Assembly (NCBI RefSeq): GCF_018614095.1
Contig: NZ_JAGGOY010000043.1
Coordinates: forward strand, 127,246-191,245
Reading direction: 5' to 3'
DNA from: Streptomyces sp. ISL-87
Lineage (GTDB): Bacteria; Actinomycetota; Actinomycetes; Streptomycetales; Streptomycetaceae
DNA length: 64,000 bases
The notes beneath the pieces were generated by a model. The model was not told where the DNA came from. It saw nothing but the letters and a program-made list of their open reading frames with translations, and searched no databases. Within the stretch, counting starts at the first letter, position 1. Every line of letters starts with the position of its first letter. A program made the translations under genes and the position numbers. Positions 24,767-33,367 of this stretch are shown here, piece by piece.

Positions 24767-25858
24767 ATGACTGCCTGTGCCATCGAGATCACGACGACGG
24801 CCCCGTTCACCATCGCCGCGGACGGTTCGTACGCGGCCCGGCTGGCCGGGGACGGCGAGGCGCGTTACCCGGAGCGCTGGACCGTGGCCGGGCCCGAGCC
24901 GTACGCGGTGCCGCTGCCGCTCGCGCAGCCCGAGGAGGCCGACAGCGAGGTGCTGCCGCTGGCCGACGGGCGGGTGCTGATCCACCGCCGGGTCGCGGAG
25001 CGGCACGCCTTCGCCCTGCTGTACCCGACGGGCGGTGGCGGCGCGGCGGCCGGGCCGCGGACCGGGGAGCTGCCGCTGGGCGCGGTGCACCCGGCGGGTG
25101 ACGACGTACGGGTGTCCCTGCTGCCGCCGTCCCCGGACGGGTGCGGCGCCTTCGCCCTGGCCGTGGGACCGGACGAGACCGCGGTGTGGCAGGTGGCGGG
25201 GGGCGCCTTCGGGCCGGTCGCCCGGATCCCCGGCCGGTGCTCGGGCGGCGTCTGGCTGGACCGCACGGGCCGCCTGCTGGCCCTGGACCGCGAACTGGAG
25301 GGCCGCACCAAGGCCGTCGCGGTGGACCTGGGCCGCGGCGGCGAGGTGTCCCCGCTGCTCCAGATCGCGGAGGCCAGCGACGACCGGCTGCTCCTGGCCG
25401 ACCCGGAAAGCGGGCTGCTGCTGATCCGCTCGGACGCCCCGGGCCCCGGCGAACCGCGGCTGGGCTGGGGGGTCCTGGGCAGCTCCCGCCCGGTCCGTTT
25501 CCCGGAGTGCCTGCGGGGGGTGGGGGCGATGGGGGCGACACCGTTCGCGGTGCAGCCGGGCCAGGCCCTGATGCCGGAGACCTGCGGGGTGGCGCTCCGG
25601 CTGGACGAGGGCGGCATCGGTCTGTGGCGCCCCGCCGACCGGCATGTCTTCCGCCTCGGCGCCCCGGTCGGCTGGCTCGGCGGCACGGGGCTGTGGACCC
25701 GGGAGGGCCGCCTGCGTCTGCCGTACGCCACCCCGGACGTCCCGTGCGCCCTCGTGAGCCTGGCCATCCCGGTGGCCCCGCCGCCCCCGGTCCGCCTGGA
25801 CCCCCCGCCGCCGCCAGCACCGCGCCCGATCCCCCTCCAGCAGGCCCCGCTGAGGTGA
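24767..25858 (+). CDS. Conserved hypothetical protein, beta-propeller-like
   Basis: A 363-residue soluble protein with no signal peptide. It is made of repeated strand-rich segments (DGRVLIHRRVAERHAFALLYP, DGCGAFALAVGPDETAVWQVA, GGVWLDRTGRLLALDRE, DDRLLLADPESGLLLIRSD) that look like propeller blades, and ends in a Pro-rich tail. ATG 24767 follows GGAGGTGACCCCGC. Transcribed alone, divergent from the Nif3 operon across 287 bases with a somewhat AT-richer segment near 24600-24740 that probably holds the promoter. No function recognised. Confidence 0.65.
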   Translation: MTACAIEITTTAPFTIAADGSYAARLAGDGEARYPERWTVAGPEPYAVPLPLAQPEEADSEVLPLADGRVLIHRRVAERHAFALLYPTGGGGAAAGPRTGELPLGAVHPAGDDVRVSLLPPSPDGCGAFALAVGPDETAVWQVAGGAFGPVARIPGRCSGGVWLDRTGRLLALDRELEGRTKAVAVDLGRGGEVSPLLQIAEASDDRLLLADPESGLLLIRSDAPGPGEPRLGWGVLGSSRPVRFPECLRGVGAMGATPFAVQPGQALMPETCGVALRLDEGGIGLWRPADRHVFRLGAPVGWLGGTGLWTREGRLRLPYATPDVPCALVSLAIPVAPPPPVRLDPPPPPAPRPIPLQQAPLR

Positions 25859-25889
25859 CATCGGGCGCGTGGTGCGGTTCGGGCCGCCC

Positions 25890-26834
25890 CTAGAGGGCGT
25901 GTTTGAGGCCGAGGACCTCCGCCGCCGCGAAGGTCTCGTTCGCAGGGCGGGAGTCGTAGTGCGGGGTGAGGACCTCGTCGAGCTCCTCGTAGGAGAACGC
26001 CTCCTTGGTGGTGTCGAACTTCGCCGCCACCTTCGGGCGTTCCATGACGACGACGATTCCGCCGTGCACGACGAACAGCTGCCCGTTGGCCTTGGCGGAG
26101 GCGGGTGAGGCCAGGTAGCCAACCAGCGGGGAGACGTGCTCGGGGGCGAGGGCGTCGAGCTTGCCCTCCTCCGGGACCTGGAAGCCGGCGAAGACGTCCT
26201 CGGTCATCCGGGTGCGGGCGCGGGGGCAGATGGCGTTGGCCGTCACCCCGTACTTGGCCAGGGCGAGGGCGGTCGAGGTGGTGAGCCCGACGATGCCGCC
26301 CTTGGCCGCCGCGTAATTCGGCTGGCCGGCCGAGCCGCCGAGGAACGCCTCGGAGGAGGTGTTGACGATCCGGCCGTAGACCGGGCCGCCCGCCGCCTTG
26401 GACCGCTCCCGCCAGTGCGCGGAGGCGAAGTGGGTGGTGTTGAAGTGACCCTTGAGGTGGACGCGGATCACCGAGTCCCACTCCGCCTCCGACATCGAGA
26501 ACACCATCCGGTCGCGCAGGATCCCCGCGTTGTTGACCAGGATGTCGAGCTTGCCGAAGCTGTTCACCGCCAGCTCGACCAGTTCCCGCGCCTGCTCGAA
26601 GTCGGCCACGTCACCGAGGTGCGCCACCGCCTGCCCGCCCGCGGCGCGGATCTCCTCGGCGACCTCCTCGGCCGGGGCGGCCGAGGCCTCCCCGGAGCCG
26701 TCGCGGCCGGGCTGGCCGAAGTCGTTGACGACGACGCTCGCGCCGAGCCGTGCGAGCTCGATCGCCTCGGCCCGGCCGAGCCCGCGGCCGGCGCCGGTGA
26801 CGATGGCGGAGAGCCCCTCAAGTGGCAGTGACAT
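25890..26834 (-). CDS. SDR oxidoreductase, Hsd4A-like (17-beta-hydroxysteroid dehydrogenase type 4 domain)
   Basis: A 314-residue short-chain dehydrogenase of the MFE-2/Hsd4A branch: IVTGAGRGLGRAEAIELARLGASVVVNDFG with the Asp that selects NAD, ILVNNAGILRD, NTSSEAFLGG (Ser) and PNYAAAKGG (YxxxK). The ~50-residue C-terminal extension is characteristic of that branch. Family members oxidise 22- or 17-hydroxy groups of steroid-CoA esters in side-chain beta-oxidation. Third gene after MaoC and ADH on the minus strand, probably in the operon that starts at the KstR-type box at 29052. Confidence 0.82.
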   Translation of the reverse strand: MSLPLEGLSAIVTGAGRGLGRAEAIELARLGASVVVNDFGQPGRDGSGEASAAPAEEVAEEIRAAGGQAVAHLGDVADFEQARELVELAVNSFGKLDILVNNAGILRDRMVFSMSEAEWDSVIRVHLKGHFNTTHFASAHWRERSKAAGGPVYGRIVNTSSEAFLGGSAGQPNYAAAKGGIVGLTTSTALALAKYGVTANAICPRARTRMTEDVFAGFQVPEEGKLDALAPEHVSPLVGYLASPASAKANGQLFVVHGGIVVVMERPKVAAKFDTTKEAFSYEELDEVLTPHYDSRPANETFAAAEVLGLKHAL

Positions 26835-26861
26835 CCGTACGGTTCCTCTCAGAACGAGTCA

Positions 26862-26978
26862 GAGCAGGCCAGAGCAGGTCGAGCGGGTCGGTAGAGGTCG
26901 AGCGGGTCGGGGTCGAGCAGGTCGGTAGAGGTCGAGCAGGCCAGTGGAGATCAACAGAGGTCAGTGGAGGTCGAGCAG
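26862..26978. repeat. Tandem repeats of GGTCGAGCRGGTCGGTAGA type
   Basis: A run of imperfect 12-20 base units (AGGTCGAGCGGGTCGG, AGGTCGAGCAGGCCAGTGGAG and variants) fills the 145 bases between the SDR and ADH genes. A slippage-type array without spacers. It separates two genes of what looks like one transcription unit. Confidence 0.75.
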
Positions 26979-26979
26979 G

Positions 26980-28056
26980 TCAGAGTTCGATGCAGGTGCG
27001 CAGGGCGACACCCGTACGCATCTGGTCGAGGGCGTCGTTGATCTCGGCGAGATGCACCCGGTGCGTGATCAGCCCCGCGAGGTCCACCCGGCCGGACCGC
27101 CACAGCGCGATGGTGCGGTCGTAGGAGCGGAGCACGTCCCCGCCTCCGTACATCGACGGCAGGATCTTCTTCTCGTCGAAGAACAGCGAGAACATGTTGA
27201 TCGAGTAGTTGTCGTCGAGCGCGCCCGCGCCGACCACGACCACCGAGCCGCCGCGCCGGGTCATCTCGTACGCGGTGTGCGCGGTCGCGGACTTCCCGAC
27301 GACCTCGAAGACGTAGTCGAAGCCCTCCCCCGCCGTGATCCGGTTCTTCGCGTCACCGAAGGCCTCCGGCGCGACCGCCTCGGTCGCCCCGAACCGCAGC
27401 GCCGCCTCACGCCGCGAGGCGACCGGGTCCACGGCGATGATCTGCGCCGCGCCCTGCACCTTGGCGCCCTGGATGACGGAGATGCCGACGCCGCCGCAGC
27501 CGATGACCGCGACGGACGACCCGGCCTCCACCTTCGCGGTGTTGATGGCCGCGCCCAGGCCGGTGGTCACACCGCAGCCGATCAGCGCGGCGATGTCGTA
27601 CGGCAGGTCGTCGGGGATCGGTACGGCGCACGCGGCGGGCACCACCATCTCCTCGGAGAAGGTGCCGGTGCCGGCGAATCCGAAGATGTCACTGCCCGCA
27701 CGGCGGAAGTTGGGCGTGGCGACGTTCCCGAAGGCCTCCAGGCACAGGTGCCCCTGGCCGCGCTTGCAGGAGGGACAGTGCCCGCACGGCGGCAGCCAGC
27801 AGACCAGCACCCGGTCGCCGATCTTGTGACTGGTGACCCCGTCGCCGACGTCCACGATCTCGCCCGAGCCCTCGTGGCCCGGTATGAAGGGGGCCGGCTG
27901 AGGCAGGACGCCGCTCATCGCGGAGAGGTCGGAGTGGCACAGTCCGGTGGCCTTGATGCGGACCTTGACCTTGCCGGGGCCGAAGCCCACGGCCTCCATG
28001 TCGTCGACGACTTCCAGCTTGTCCTGGCCGATCTCGCTCTGCAGTGCTGCGCGCAC
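26980..28056 (-). CDS. Zinc-dependent alcohol dehydrogenase (MDR superfamily)
   Basis: A 358-residue medium-chain dehydrogenase. Catalytic zinc: Cys in ATGLCHSD, His/Glu in IPGHEGSGEIVDVG and a later Cys (LIGCGV). Structural zinc: CGHCPSCKRGQGHLC. NAD fold: AVIGCGGVGISVIQGA with Asp in IIAVDPVASR. It oxidises an alcohol to an aldehyde or ketone with NAD. Its position between MaoC hydratase and Hsd4A-like SDR, and control from a KstR-type box, suggest a steroid or sterol-derived alcohol. Starts 24 bases after the MaoC stop. Confidence 0.85.
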   Translation of the reverse strand: MRAALQSEIGQDKLEVVDDMEAVGFGPGKVKVRIKATGLCHSDLSAMSGVLPQPAPFIPGHEGSGEIVDVGDGVTSHKIGDRVLVCWLPPCGHCPSCKRGQGHLCLEAFGNVATPNFRRAGSDIFGFAGTGTFSEEMVVPAACAVPIPDDLPYDIAALIGCGVTTGLGAAINTAKVEAGSSVAVIGCGGVGISVIQGAKVQGAAQIIAVDPVASRREAALRFGATEAVAPEAFGDAKNRITAGEGFDYVFEVVGKSATAHTAYEMTRRGGSVVVVGAGALDDNYSINMFSLFFDEKKILPSMYGGGDVLRSYDRTIALWRSGRVDLAGLITHRVHLAEINDALDQMRTGVALRTCIEL

Positions 28057-28080
28057 GGTGCGGCTCCTTGGCGTTTTGGA

Positions 28081-28935
28081 TTACACGTGTTCGACGACGG
28101 TGTCGGCGAGGACCGGCGCGTCGTCCCGTTCGACGGCGGTCACCGAGACCTGGACCCGGCCGGGCTCCTCCCACATCCGGATCCGCAGGGTCTCGCCGGG
28201 GAAGACGATCCCGGCGAAGCGTGTGCGGTAGGCGCGGACCCGGGACACGTCCCCGCCGAGGGCGGTGTCGACGACGGCCTTGAGGGTCATCCCGTACGAG
28301 CACAGGCCGTGCAGGATCGGCCGGTCGAAGCCGGCCAGCTTGGCGAACTCGGGGTCGGCGTGCAGGGGGTTCCAGTCGCCGGAGAGGCGGTAGAGCAGCG
28401 CCTGATCCTCGCGGATCCGCCGCTCCTCGATCCGGTCGGGCTCGCGGCCGGGCGCCTCCTCCCGGGCGGAGGGTCCGCGCTCCCCGCCGAACCCGCCCTC
28501 ACCCCGTACGAAGATCTGCGCATCGCTGGTCCACAGCGGCCCGTCGGAGTCCGCGACCTCGGAGCGCAGTACGATCACGGCCGCCTTGCCCTTGTCGTAG
28601 ACGGCGGCGACCTTGGATGTGGAGGTGGCCCGGCCCTTGACCGGGATCGGCCGGTGCAGCTCGATGGAATGCCCGCCGTGCAGGACGGCGGCGAGGTTGA
28701 CCTCGATCCCCGGCGCGGCGAGGCCGCCCAGCATGGCCATGCCGGCACCGGCGACGGTCGCGAAGCTGGGGAGCACGTGGAGCTTGGACTCCAGGGTGTA
28801 ACGCAGCTCGTCGGGGTCGGTGGCCGGGAGACCGGCGCCGAGGCCGAGGTGGTAGAGCTGGATGTCCTTGTGATCCCAGGCGATGTCCCCGTGGCGGGGG
28901 TCGGCGGCGAGGGCCTTGGCGGCATCGATCGGCAT
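28081..28935 (-). CDS. MaoC-type (R)-2-enoyl-CoA hydratase (double hot-dog, Hsd4B/ChsH3-like)
   Basis: A 284-residue double hot-dog hydratase. The N-terminal half (DHKDIQLYHLGLGAG) is inactive-type; the C-terminal half has the hydratase-2 motif YRLSGDWNPLHADPEFAKLAGFDRPILHGLCSYG with catalytic Asp and His. Length and layout match Hsd4B (about 286) of mycobacteria, linked to steroid side-chain beta-oxidation. An ATG at 28935 follows GGGAGCAG. First gene of the leftward operon MaoC - ADH - SDR, 117 bases from a near-perfect KstR box. Confidence 0.85.
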   Translation of the reverse strand: MPIDAAKALAADPRHGDIAWDHKDIQLYHLGLGAGLPATDPDELRYTLESKLHVLPSFATVAGAGMAMLGGLAAPGIEVNLAAVLHGGHSIELHRPIPVKGRATSTSKVAAVYDKGKAAVIVLRSEVADSDGPLWTSDAQIFVRGEGGFGGERGPSAREEAPGREPDRIEERRIREDQALLYRLSGDWNPLHADPEFAKLAGFDRPILHGLCSYGMTLKAVVDTALGGDVSRVRAYRTRFAGIVFPGETLRIRMWEEPGRVQVSVTAVERDDAPVLADTVVEHV

Positions 28936-29051
28936 CGGGATGCTGCTCCCTGTCGTGGAGGAACGAGGGCCTTGGACGAAGAGGCCTTGGAAGACCTCGG
29001 TGCGGCCGTCCGCACCGTCGGCCGCACCGAGGTCGTATGCGGGACCGGTTC

Positions 29052-29065
29052 TAGAACGCGTTCTA
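29052..29065. promoter_or_regulatory. KstR-type operator, promoter of MaoC-ADH-SDR operon
   Basis: TAGAACGCGTTCTA fits TnnAACnnGTTnnA exactly and is the core of an 18-base perfect palindrome (29050-29067). It lies in the divergent space between the MaoC operon and the small receiver-like gene. Repression by the KstR orthologue at 43257 is inferred from motif identity with the mycobacterial KstR site. Confidence 0.82.
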
Positions 29066-29116
29066 GAGTGCCGGTGAAGGAATGTATAACGCACGCCCCA
29101 CCACTTGGGAAGAGTC

Positions 29117-29131
29117 CTGACTTCACGTCAG
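29117..29131. promoter_or_regulatory. CTGAC-N5-GTCAG palindrome (second shared motif)
   Basis: CTGACTTCACGTCAG: perfect 5-base arms, 5-base centre. The same 15-base architecture occurs at 33146 and 37512, with one arm mismatch at 45816 and 56273. It is 51 bases from the KstR box and 70 bases before the receiver-like gene. Probably the site of a second dimeric regulator; identity unknown. Confidence 0.6.
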
Positions 29132-29200
29132 AATCACCTTCACCCAGCCGTGTTGTGCGTCGATCGGGGTGGGCCGGCCTACCCTGGCGGGGTGAACGAA

Positions 29201-29560
29201 ATGCCGGTTTACCAGCGCCCCACCAGGTCCCTGCGGGTCCTGCTTTCGCCGCCGAACCCGGCCCTGGCGGTCCAGCTCGGCCTCCAGCCGGACATCGAGG
29301 TGGTGGCCTCGGCGCTGGGACGGCCGGCGGTGGCGCTGGCGGAGGAGCTGGATTCGGTGCCGGCGCTCCTGGCGGAGGACCCGGAATGCGCGGTCCTGCT
29401 GCTGACCGGCTCGGCGCACCCCGGCCTGCGGGAGGCGGCCCTTGCCGCGGGGGCGGCGGGCCTGGTCCTGCGGGACGGCCCGGTGGAGGACCTGGCGGAC
29501 GCCATCCGGCGAGCCTCGCGGGGCGAAACGGTCATCGACCCCACCCTGTCGGGCCCCTGA
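29201..29560 (+). CDS. Stand-alone degenerate response-regulator receiver-like protein
   Basis: A 119-residue protein with no output domain. The C-terminal half LREAALAAGAAGLVLRDGPVEDLADAIRRASRGETVIDPTL is exactly the alpha4-beta5-alpha5 end of NarL-type receivers, but the invariant Lys of the 'LLKD' loop is Arg. The phospho-acceptor Asp is not obvious: VLLLTG lies where the fourth strand should be, and the third-strand Asp is missing. ATG 29201 (GTG 29192 possible). It shares a promoter region holding both shared operators with the MaoC operon. Its role is unknown. Confidence 0.65.
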   Translation: MPVYQRPTRSLRVLLSPPNPALAVQLGLQPDIEVVASALGRPAVALAEELDSVPALLAEDPECAVLLLTGSAHPGLREAALAAGAAGLVLRDGPVEDLADAIRRASRGETVIDPTLSGP

Positions 29561-29681
29561 TACGGAGGCCCGGGGTCACCCCGTGAGGGTCCGGCTGCCG
29601 GGCACGGGAACCAACCCATATCGGTGGCCCCCGCAGCCGGGCCGGGGCCCGCCCTGATCCGGAAGACGGGCCGGACACCCC

Positions 29682-30872
29682 CTAGCGGCGGAGCAGGGTG
29701 ACCACCGCCGCGCCGCCCAGGCCGATGTTGTGGGCCAGGCCCACCCGGGCGCCGGGTACCTGCCGGGCCCCCGCCTCGCCCCGCAGCTGCCACACCAGCT
29801 CCGCCGCCTGCGCGAGCCCGGTCGCGCCCAGCGGGTGGCCCTTCGAGATCAGGCCCCCGGAGGGGTTGACCACCCAGCGGCCCCCGTACGTGGTCGCTCC
29901 GCTCTCCACCAGCCGGCCCGAGGCGCCGTCCCCGCACATGCCCAGCGCCTCGTACGTCAGCAGCTCGTTGACCGAGAAGCAGTCGTGCAGCTCCACGACG
30001 TCCACATCCTCGATGCCGAGCCCCGACCCCTCCCACACCCTCCGCGCGGCCGCCGCCGACACCGGCTTGCCGACCACGTCGATGCACGAACCCGACGAGA
30101 ACGACGCCTCCGTGTCCGTGGCCATCGCCTGGCCCACGATCTCGACCGCCTTGTCGTGCAGCCCGTGTTCCACCACGAACCGCTCGGACACCACCAGTGC
30201 CGCCGCGGCCCCGTCCGACGTCGGCGAGCACTGGAGCTTCGTCAGCGGGTCGTGGATCGGCTTCGCCGCGAGGATCTCGTCCAGCGAGTACACGTCCTGG
30301 AACTGCGCGTTCGGATTGTTCGCCGAGTGCCGGTGGTTCTTCGCGCCCACCGCCGCCAGCTGCGCGGCGGTGGTCCCGTACCGCTCCATGTGCTCCCGCG
30401 CCGCGTTCCCGAAGATCTGCGCGGTCGGCGGCGACATCTCGAAACCGTGCCCGGCGGCCATGATCCCGTAGTGCCGGGCCACCGGCGAGGTCTTGAAGTC
30501 GGAACCGGCGTCGGCCCCGCCCCCCAGCGCGCCCTTCTTCATCTTCTCGAAGCCCAGCGCGAGCACACAGTCGTTGAGGCCCCCCTCCACGAACTGCCGC
30601 GCCATCATCAGCGCCGTCGCGCCCGTCGCGCAGTTGTTGTTCACGTTGTAGACCGGGACTCCGCTCAGCCCCAGTTCGTACACCGCCCGCTGCCCTGCCG
30701 TGGAGGCCTGGAAGCAGTAGCCGACCGGGACCTGCTCCACCCGCCCGTAGTCGATCCCCGCGTCCGCGAGCGCCGCGGACCCGGCCTCCTTGACCATGTC
30801 CCAGTACTGCCAGTCCCGCGACTCCGGCTTCTCGAACTTCGTCATGCCGACGCCCACGATGTACGACTTCAT
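29682..30872 (-). CDS. SCP-x/Ltp-type thiolase (lipid-transfer protein)
   Basis: A 396-residue thiolase of the SCP2/Ltp branch. Nucleophilic Cys is in NVNNNCATGATALMMAR, active-site His residues in HDCFSVNELL and NPSGGLISKGHPLGATG. The pattern resembles Ltp1 of mycobacteria. Such proteins cleave or condense 3-ketoacyl-CoA of sterol side chains. ATG 30872 (an upstream open frame lacks homology) has AGGAGTTGTCAGGC upstream. It follows the acyl-CoA dehydrogenase by 22 bases, so both depend on the promoter at 33130. Confidence 0.87.
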   Translation of the reverse strand: MKSYIVGVGMTKFEKPESRDWQYWDMVKEAGSAALADAGIDYGRVEQVPVGYCFQASTAGQRAVYELGLSGVPVYNVNNNCATGATALMMARQFVEGGLNDCVLALGFEKMKKGALGGGADAGSDFKTSPVARHYGIMAAGHGFEMSPPTAQIFGNAAREHMERYGTTAAQLAAVGAKNHRHSANNPNAQFQDVYSLDEILAAKPIHDPLTKLQCSPTSDGAAAALVVSERFVVEHGLHDKAVEIVGQAMATDTEASFSSGSCIDVVGKPVSAAAARRVWEGSGLGIEDVDVVELHDCFSVNELLTYEALGMCGDGASGRLVESGATTYGGRWVVNPSGGLISKGHPLGATGLAQAAELVWQLRGEAGARQVPGARVGLAHNIGLGGAAVVTLLRR

Positions 30873-30894
30873 GCCTGACAACTCCTGTCCCCTA

Positions 30895-33060
30895 CTAGTC
30901 CCTGGGAAGGCCGAGAATCCGCTCGGCGACGACATTGAGCTGGACCTGTGTGGTGCCCCCGGCGATGGTCAGGCAGCGCGACATGAGCATCCCGTGCACC
31001 GCCCGCTCCCCCGCCCCCTCCCGCACCGCGCCTGCCGGTCCCAGCAGTTCGAGGGCGAGCTCCGCGGTCCGCTGCTGGTGCGGGGTCTGCACGAGCTTGC
31101 GTACGGACGCACCCGCGCCCGGCTCCAGCCCCGACACCTGCTGGAGGGTGGTGCGCAGCCCGATGCAGGCCAGCGCGTGCGCCTCGGCGGCGAGCGCCCC
31201 GATCCGCGCGCGGGTGGCCCCGTCGAGGCCGGCGGAGCGCCTGATCAGCGCCTCCAGACCGGGGGTACCTCCCGGGCCGCCAGGCCCAGGGGGAGTGTCG
31301 AAGGCCATCTGGTCGGCCATGTGGACCCGCTCGTTGCCGAGGGTGTTGCGCGCGACCCGCCACCCTCCGTCCGCCGCTCCCACCAGGGCGTCCGCCGGGA
31401 GCTCCGCGTCGTCGAAGTAGACCTCGTTGAAGAGGGCCTCGCCGTTGATCTCCTTCAGCGGCCGGATGTCGATGCCCGGGGTCCGCCTCATGTCGACGAC
31501 GAAGTACCCGAGCCCCTTGTGCTTCGGCGCGTCCGGATCCGTCCGGGCCAGCAGGATCCCGAAGTCGGCGGTGTGCGCGGAACTCGTCCACACCTTCTGC
31601 CCGTTGACCCTCCAGCCGCCCTCCTCGGTACGCTCCGCCCTGGTCCGCAGGGAGGCCAGGTCGGAGCCCGCGCCCGGCTCCGAGAAGAGCTGGCACCAGG
31701 TGAGCTCGCCGCGCAGGGTGGGGAGTACGTAGGCCTCCCGCTGCGCGTCCGTCCCGTAGGCGATCAGCGAGGGGACGACCCAGGTGGCGATCCCCAGGTC
31801 GGCGATCGTGACCCCGGCCCGCTTCAGCTCCTGCTGGACGACGAGCTGTTCGACCGGTCCGGCGCCGAGGCCGTACGGGGGCGGGAGATGGGGGGCCGCG
31901 TACCCGGTGGGGGCCAGGACCCGGCGCGCGGCGGCCGGGTCCAGCCCGCGGGCGTCCTCGACGGCGGTACGGGCCTTCGCCCGGTGCGCCTCGGCCTCCG
32001 CGGGGAGTTCCAGCCTCAGTTCCCGGCGAGCGCCCGCCTCCGCGAACCGCACGGCCCGTACGCGGTGCCCGTCGCCGGACCCGAGGAGCTGACGGGCCAC
32101 GATCGCGCGGCGCAGGTAGATGTGGGCGTCGTGCTCCCAGGTGAAGCCGATGCCGCCGAGCACCTGGATGCAGTCCTTGGCGCAGGAGTACGCGGCGTCC
32201 AGCGCGGTGCCCGCAGCGAGCGCGGCCACCAGGGACCGGACCTCGGGGGCCTCGTCCATGCTGTTCGCCGCGTCCCAGGCCAGCGCCCGGGCCTGCTCCA
32301 GCCGGACCAGCATGTCGGCGCAGAGGTGCTTGACGCCCTGGAACCGCCCGATGGGCCGGCCGAACTGCTCGCGCACCTTGGCGTACTCGGCGGCCGTGTG
32401 CAGGGCCCAGGCGGCGGTGCCGCAGGCGTCGGCCGCGAACAGGGTGCAGGCCAGGTCCCGGACCAGGGCCGCGTCCAGCTCCAGCAGCCGGCCGGGCACG
32501 ACGGTGACCCCGCGGGCCTGGACCTCGGCGGTGGGCCGGGTCGGGTCGGCGGCCTCGTGGGTACGGATGTCCAGCGCGGCGGCGTCCACCGCGAACCAGC
32601 GGGTGCCGTGGGCGGCCTCGGCGGCGAGCAGTACGAGGTCGGCCTCGCCCGCCCCGAGCACCGGCGGCGCGATCCCGTCGAGCAGGTGTCCGCCGCCCTC
32701 GACGGCGACGGCGGTCATGGTCCCGGGGCCGAGCGCGACCGCCCCTACCCGCCCGCCGAGCCCCTCGGCCCCGGCCCGGTCCAGCAGTACGGAGGCCAGC
32801 ACGCTCGGCAGGTACGCCCCGGGCAGCGCCGCCCGGGCCGCCTCCTCGACCACCACGGCGAGGTCGAGCAGGGTGCCACCCTCCAGGTGCGGGGCGAGCA
32901 GCCCGGAGTCGGCGAGTGCGTCCCAGTAGGCGGGTCTCGCCCCGGCCTGCGGCGGGGTGTCGAGCAGTTTGCGCACCTCCTCGGGCGGCACGGCCCGCGC
33001 CACCCAGCCGCGCACGGCCTCGGCCAGCTCCCGCTGTTCTTGCGTGATTCCGATGCCCAT
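30895..33060 (-). CDS. Fused two-domain acyl-CoA dehydrogenase, FadE34-like
   Basis: 721 residues, twice the usual acyl-CoA dehydrogenase: two ACAD modules joined head to tail. Module 1 (about 1-350) includes CAKDCIQVLGGIGFTWEHDAHIYLRRA; module 2 (about 370-721) includes TWCQLFSEPGAGSDLASLRTRAERTEEGGWRVNGQKVWTS (FAD/substrate segment) and ends LNVVAERILGLPRD. FadE34 of M. tuberculosis (about 711 aa) has this architecture and dehydrogenates steroid-24-oyl-CoA. Cofactor FAD. First gene of the unit with the thiolase; KstR box 70 bases before the ATG at 33060. Confidence 0.87.
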   Translation of the reverse strand: MGIGITQEQRELAEAVRGWVARAVPPEEVRKLLDTPPQAGARPAYWDALADSGLLAPHLEGGTLLDLAVVVEEAARAALPGAYLPSVLASVLLDRAGAEGLGGRVGAVALGPGTMTAVAVEGGGHLLDGIAPPVLGAGEADLVLLAAEAAHGTRWFAVDAAALDIRTHEAADPTRPTAEVQARGVTVVPGRLLELDAALVRDLACTLFAADACGTAAWALHTAAEYAKVREQFGRPIGRFQGVKHLCADMLVRLEQARALAWDAANSMDEAPEVRSLVAALAAGTALDAAYSCAKDCIQVLGGIGFTWEHDAHIYLRRAIVARQLLGSGDGHRVRAVRFAEAGARRELRLELPAEAEAHRAKARTAVEDARGLDPAAARRVLAPTGYAAPHLPPPYGLGAGPVEQLVVQQELKRAGVTIADLGIATWVVPSLIAYGTDAQREAYVLPTLRGELTWCQLFSEPGAGSDLASLRTRAERTEEGGWRVNGQKVWTSSAHTADFGILLARTDPDAPKHKGLGYFVVDMRRTPGIDIRPLKEINGEALFNEVYFDDAELPADALVGAADGGWRVARNTLGNERVHMADQMAFDTPPGPGGPGGTPGLEALIRRSAGLDGATRARIGALAAEAHALACIGLRTTLQQVSGLEPGAGASVRKLVQTPHQQRTAELALELLGPAGAVREGAGERAVHGMLMSRCLTIAGGTTQVQLNVVAERILGLPRD

Positions 33061-33129
33061 ACGGATCCCTGCCGCCCTCTCCGCCTGCCCCGGCCACCGC
33101 CGGGCGGGTCCCCTGGTCGCGGGCCAGAC

Positions 33130-33143
33130 TAGAACACGTTCCA
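33130..33143. promoter_or_regulatory. KstR-type operator before the acyl-CoA dehydrogenase
   Basis: TAGAACACGTTCCA fits TnnAACnnGTTnnA exactly. It is 2 bases from the CTGAC-N5-GTCAG box at 33146, so two regulators could compete or cooperate here. The target is the dehydrogenase/thiolase operon to the left. The remaining 33061-33367 stretch holds no gene; its 33170-33290 part is a GAC/CGG-rich, weakly repetitive sequence. Confidence 0.82.
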
Positions 33144-33145
33144 TT

Positions 33146-33160
33146 CTGACGGAAGGTCAG
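33146..33160. promoter_or_regulatory. CTGAC-N5-GTCAG palindrome beside KstR box
   Basis: CTGACGGAAGGTCAG has perfect 5-base arms. It is directly adjacent to the KstR-type box, the same side-by-side order as at 45816/45834. Confidence 0.62.
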
Positions 33161-33367
33161 ATCCATGGTCGGATCCGGCGGGGCCGGCCGGCGCGGACGG
33201 CGCCGCGGACGCGACGCCGGTGCGGACGCCGACGCATACCCGGACGCGAACGCGGCCGAAGCGAACCGGCCATGGCCGTAAGTCGCTCTAGCTCCCCTCC
33301 ATTCCGAAATGATCGAATCTGTGCCACAACTCGACTCAAAACGACCCTTGAAATGGGGAGCCACCAC

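Noticed and set aside
26835..26861. KstR box directly before the Hsd4A-like SDR (CAGAACGAGTCAGA)
   Set aside because: Two mismatches to TnnAACnnGTTnnA, and the gene lies downstream of MaoC and ADH in the same orientation.
26862..26978. CRISPR array
   Set aside because: Units are contiguous and imperfect with no unique spacers, and no cas gene is near. The same applies to 54779-54885 and 34455-34560.
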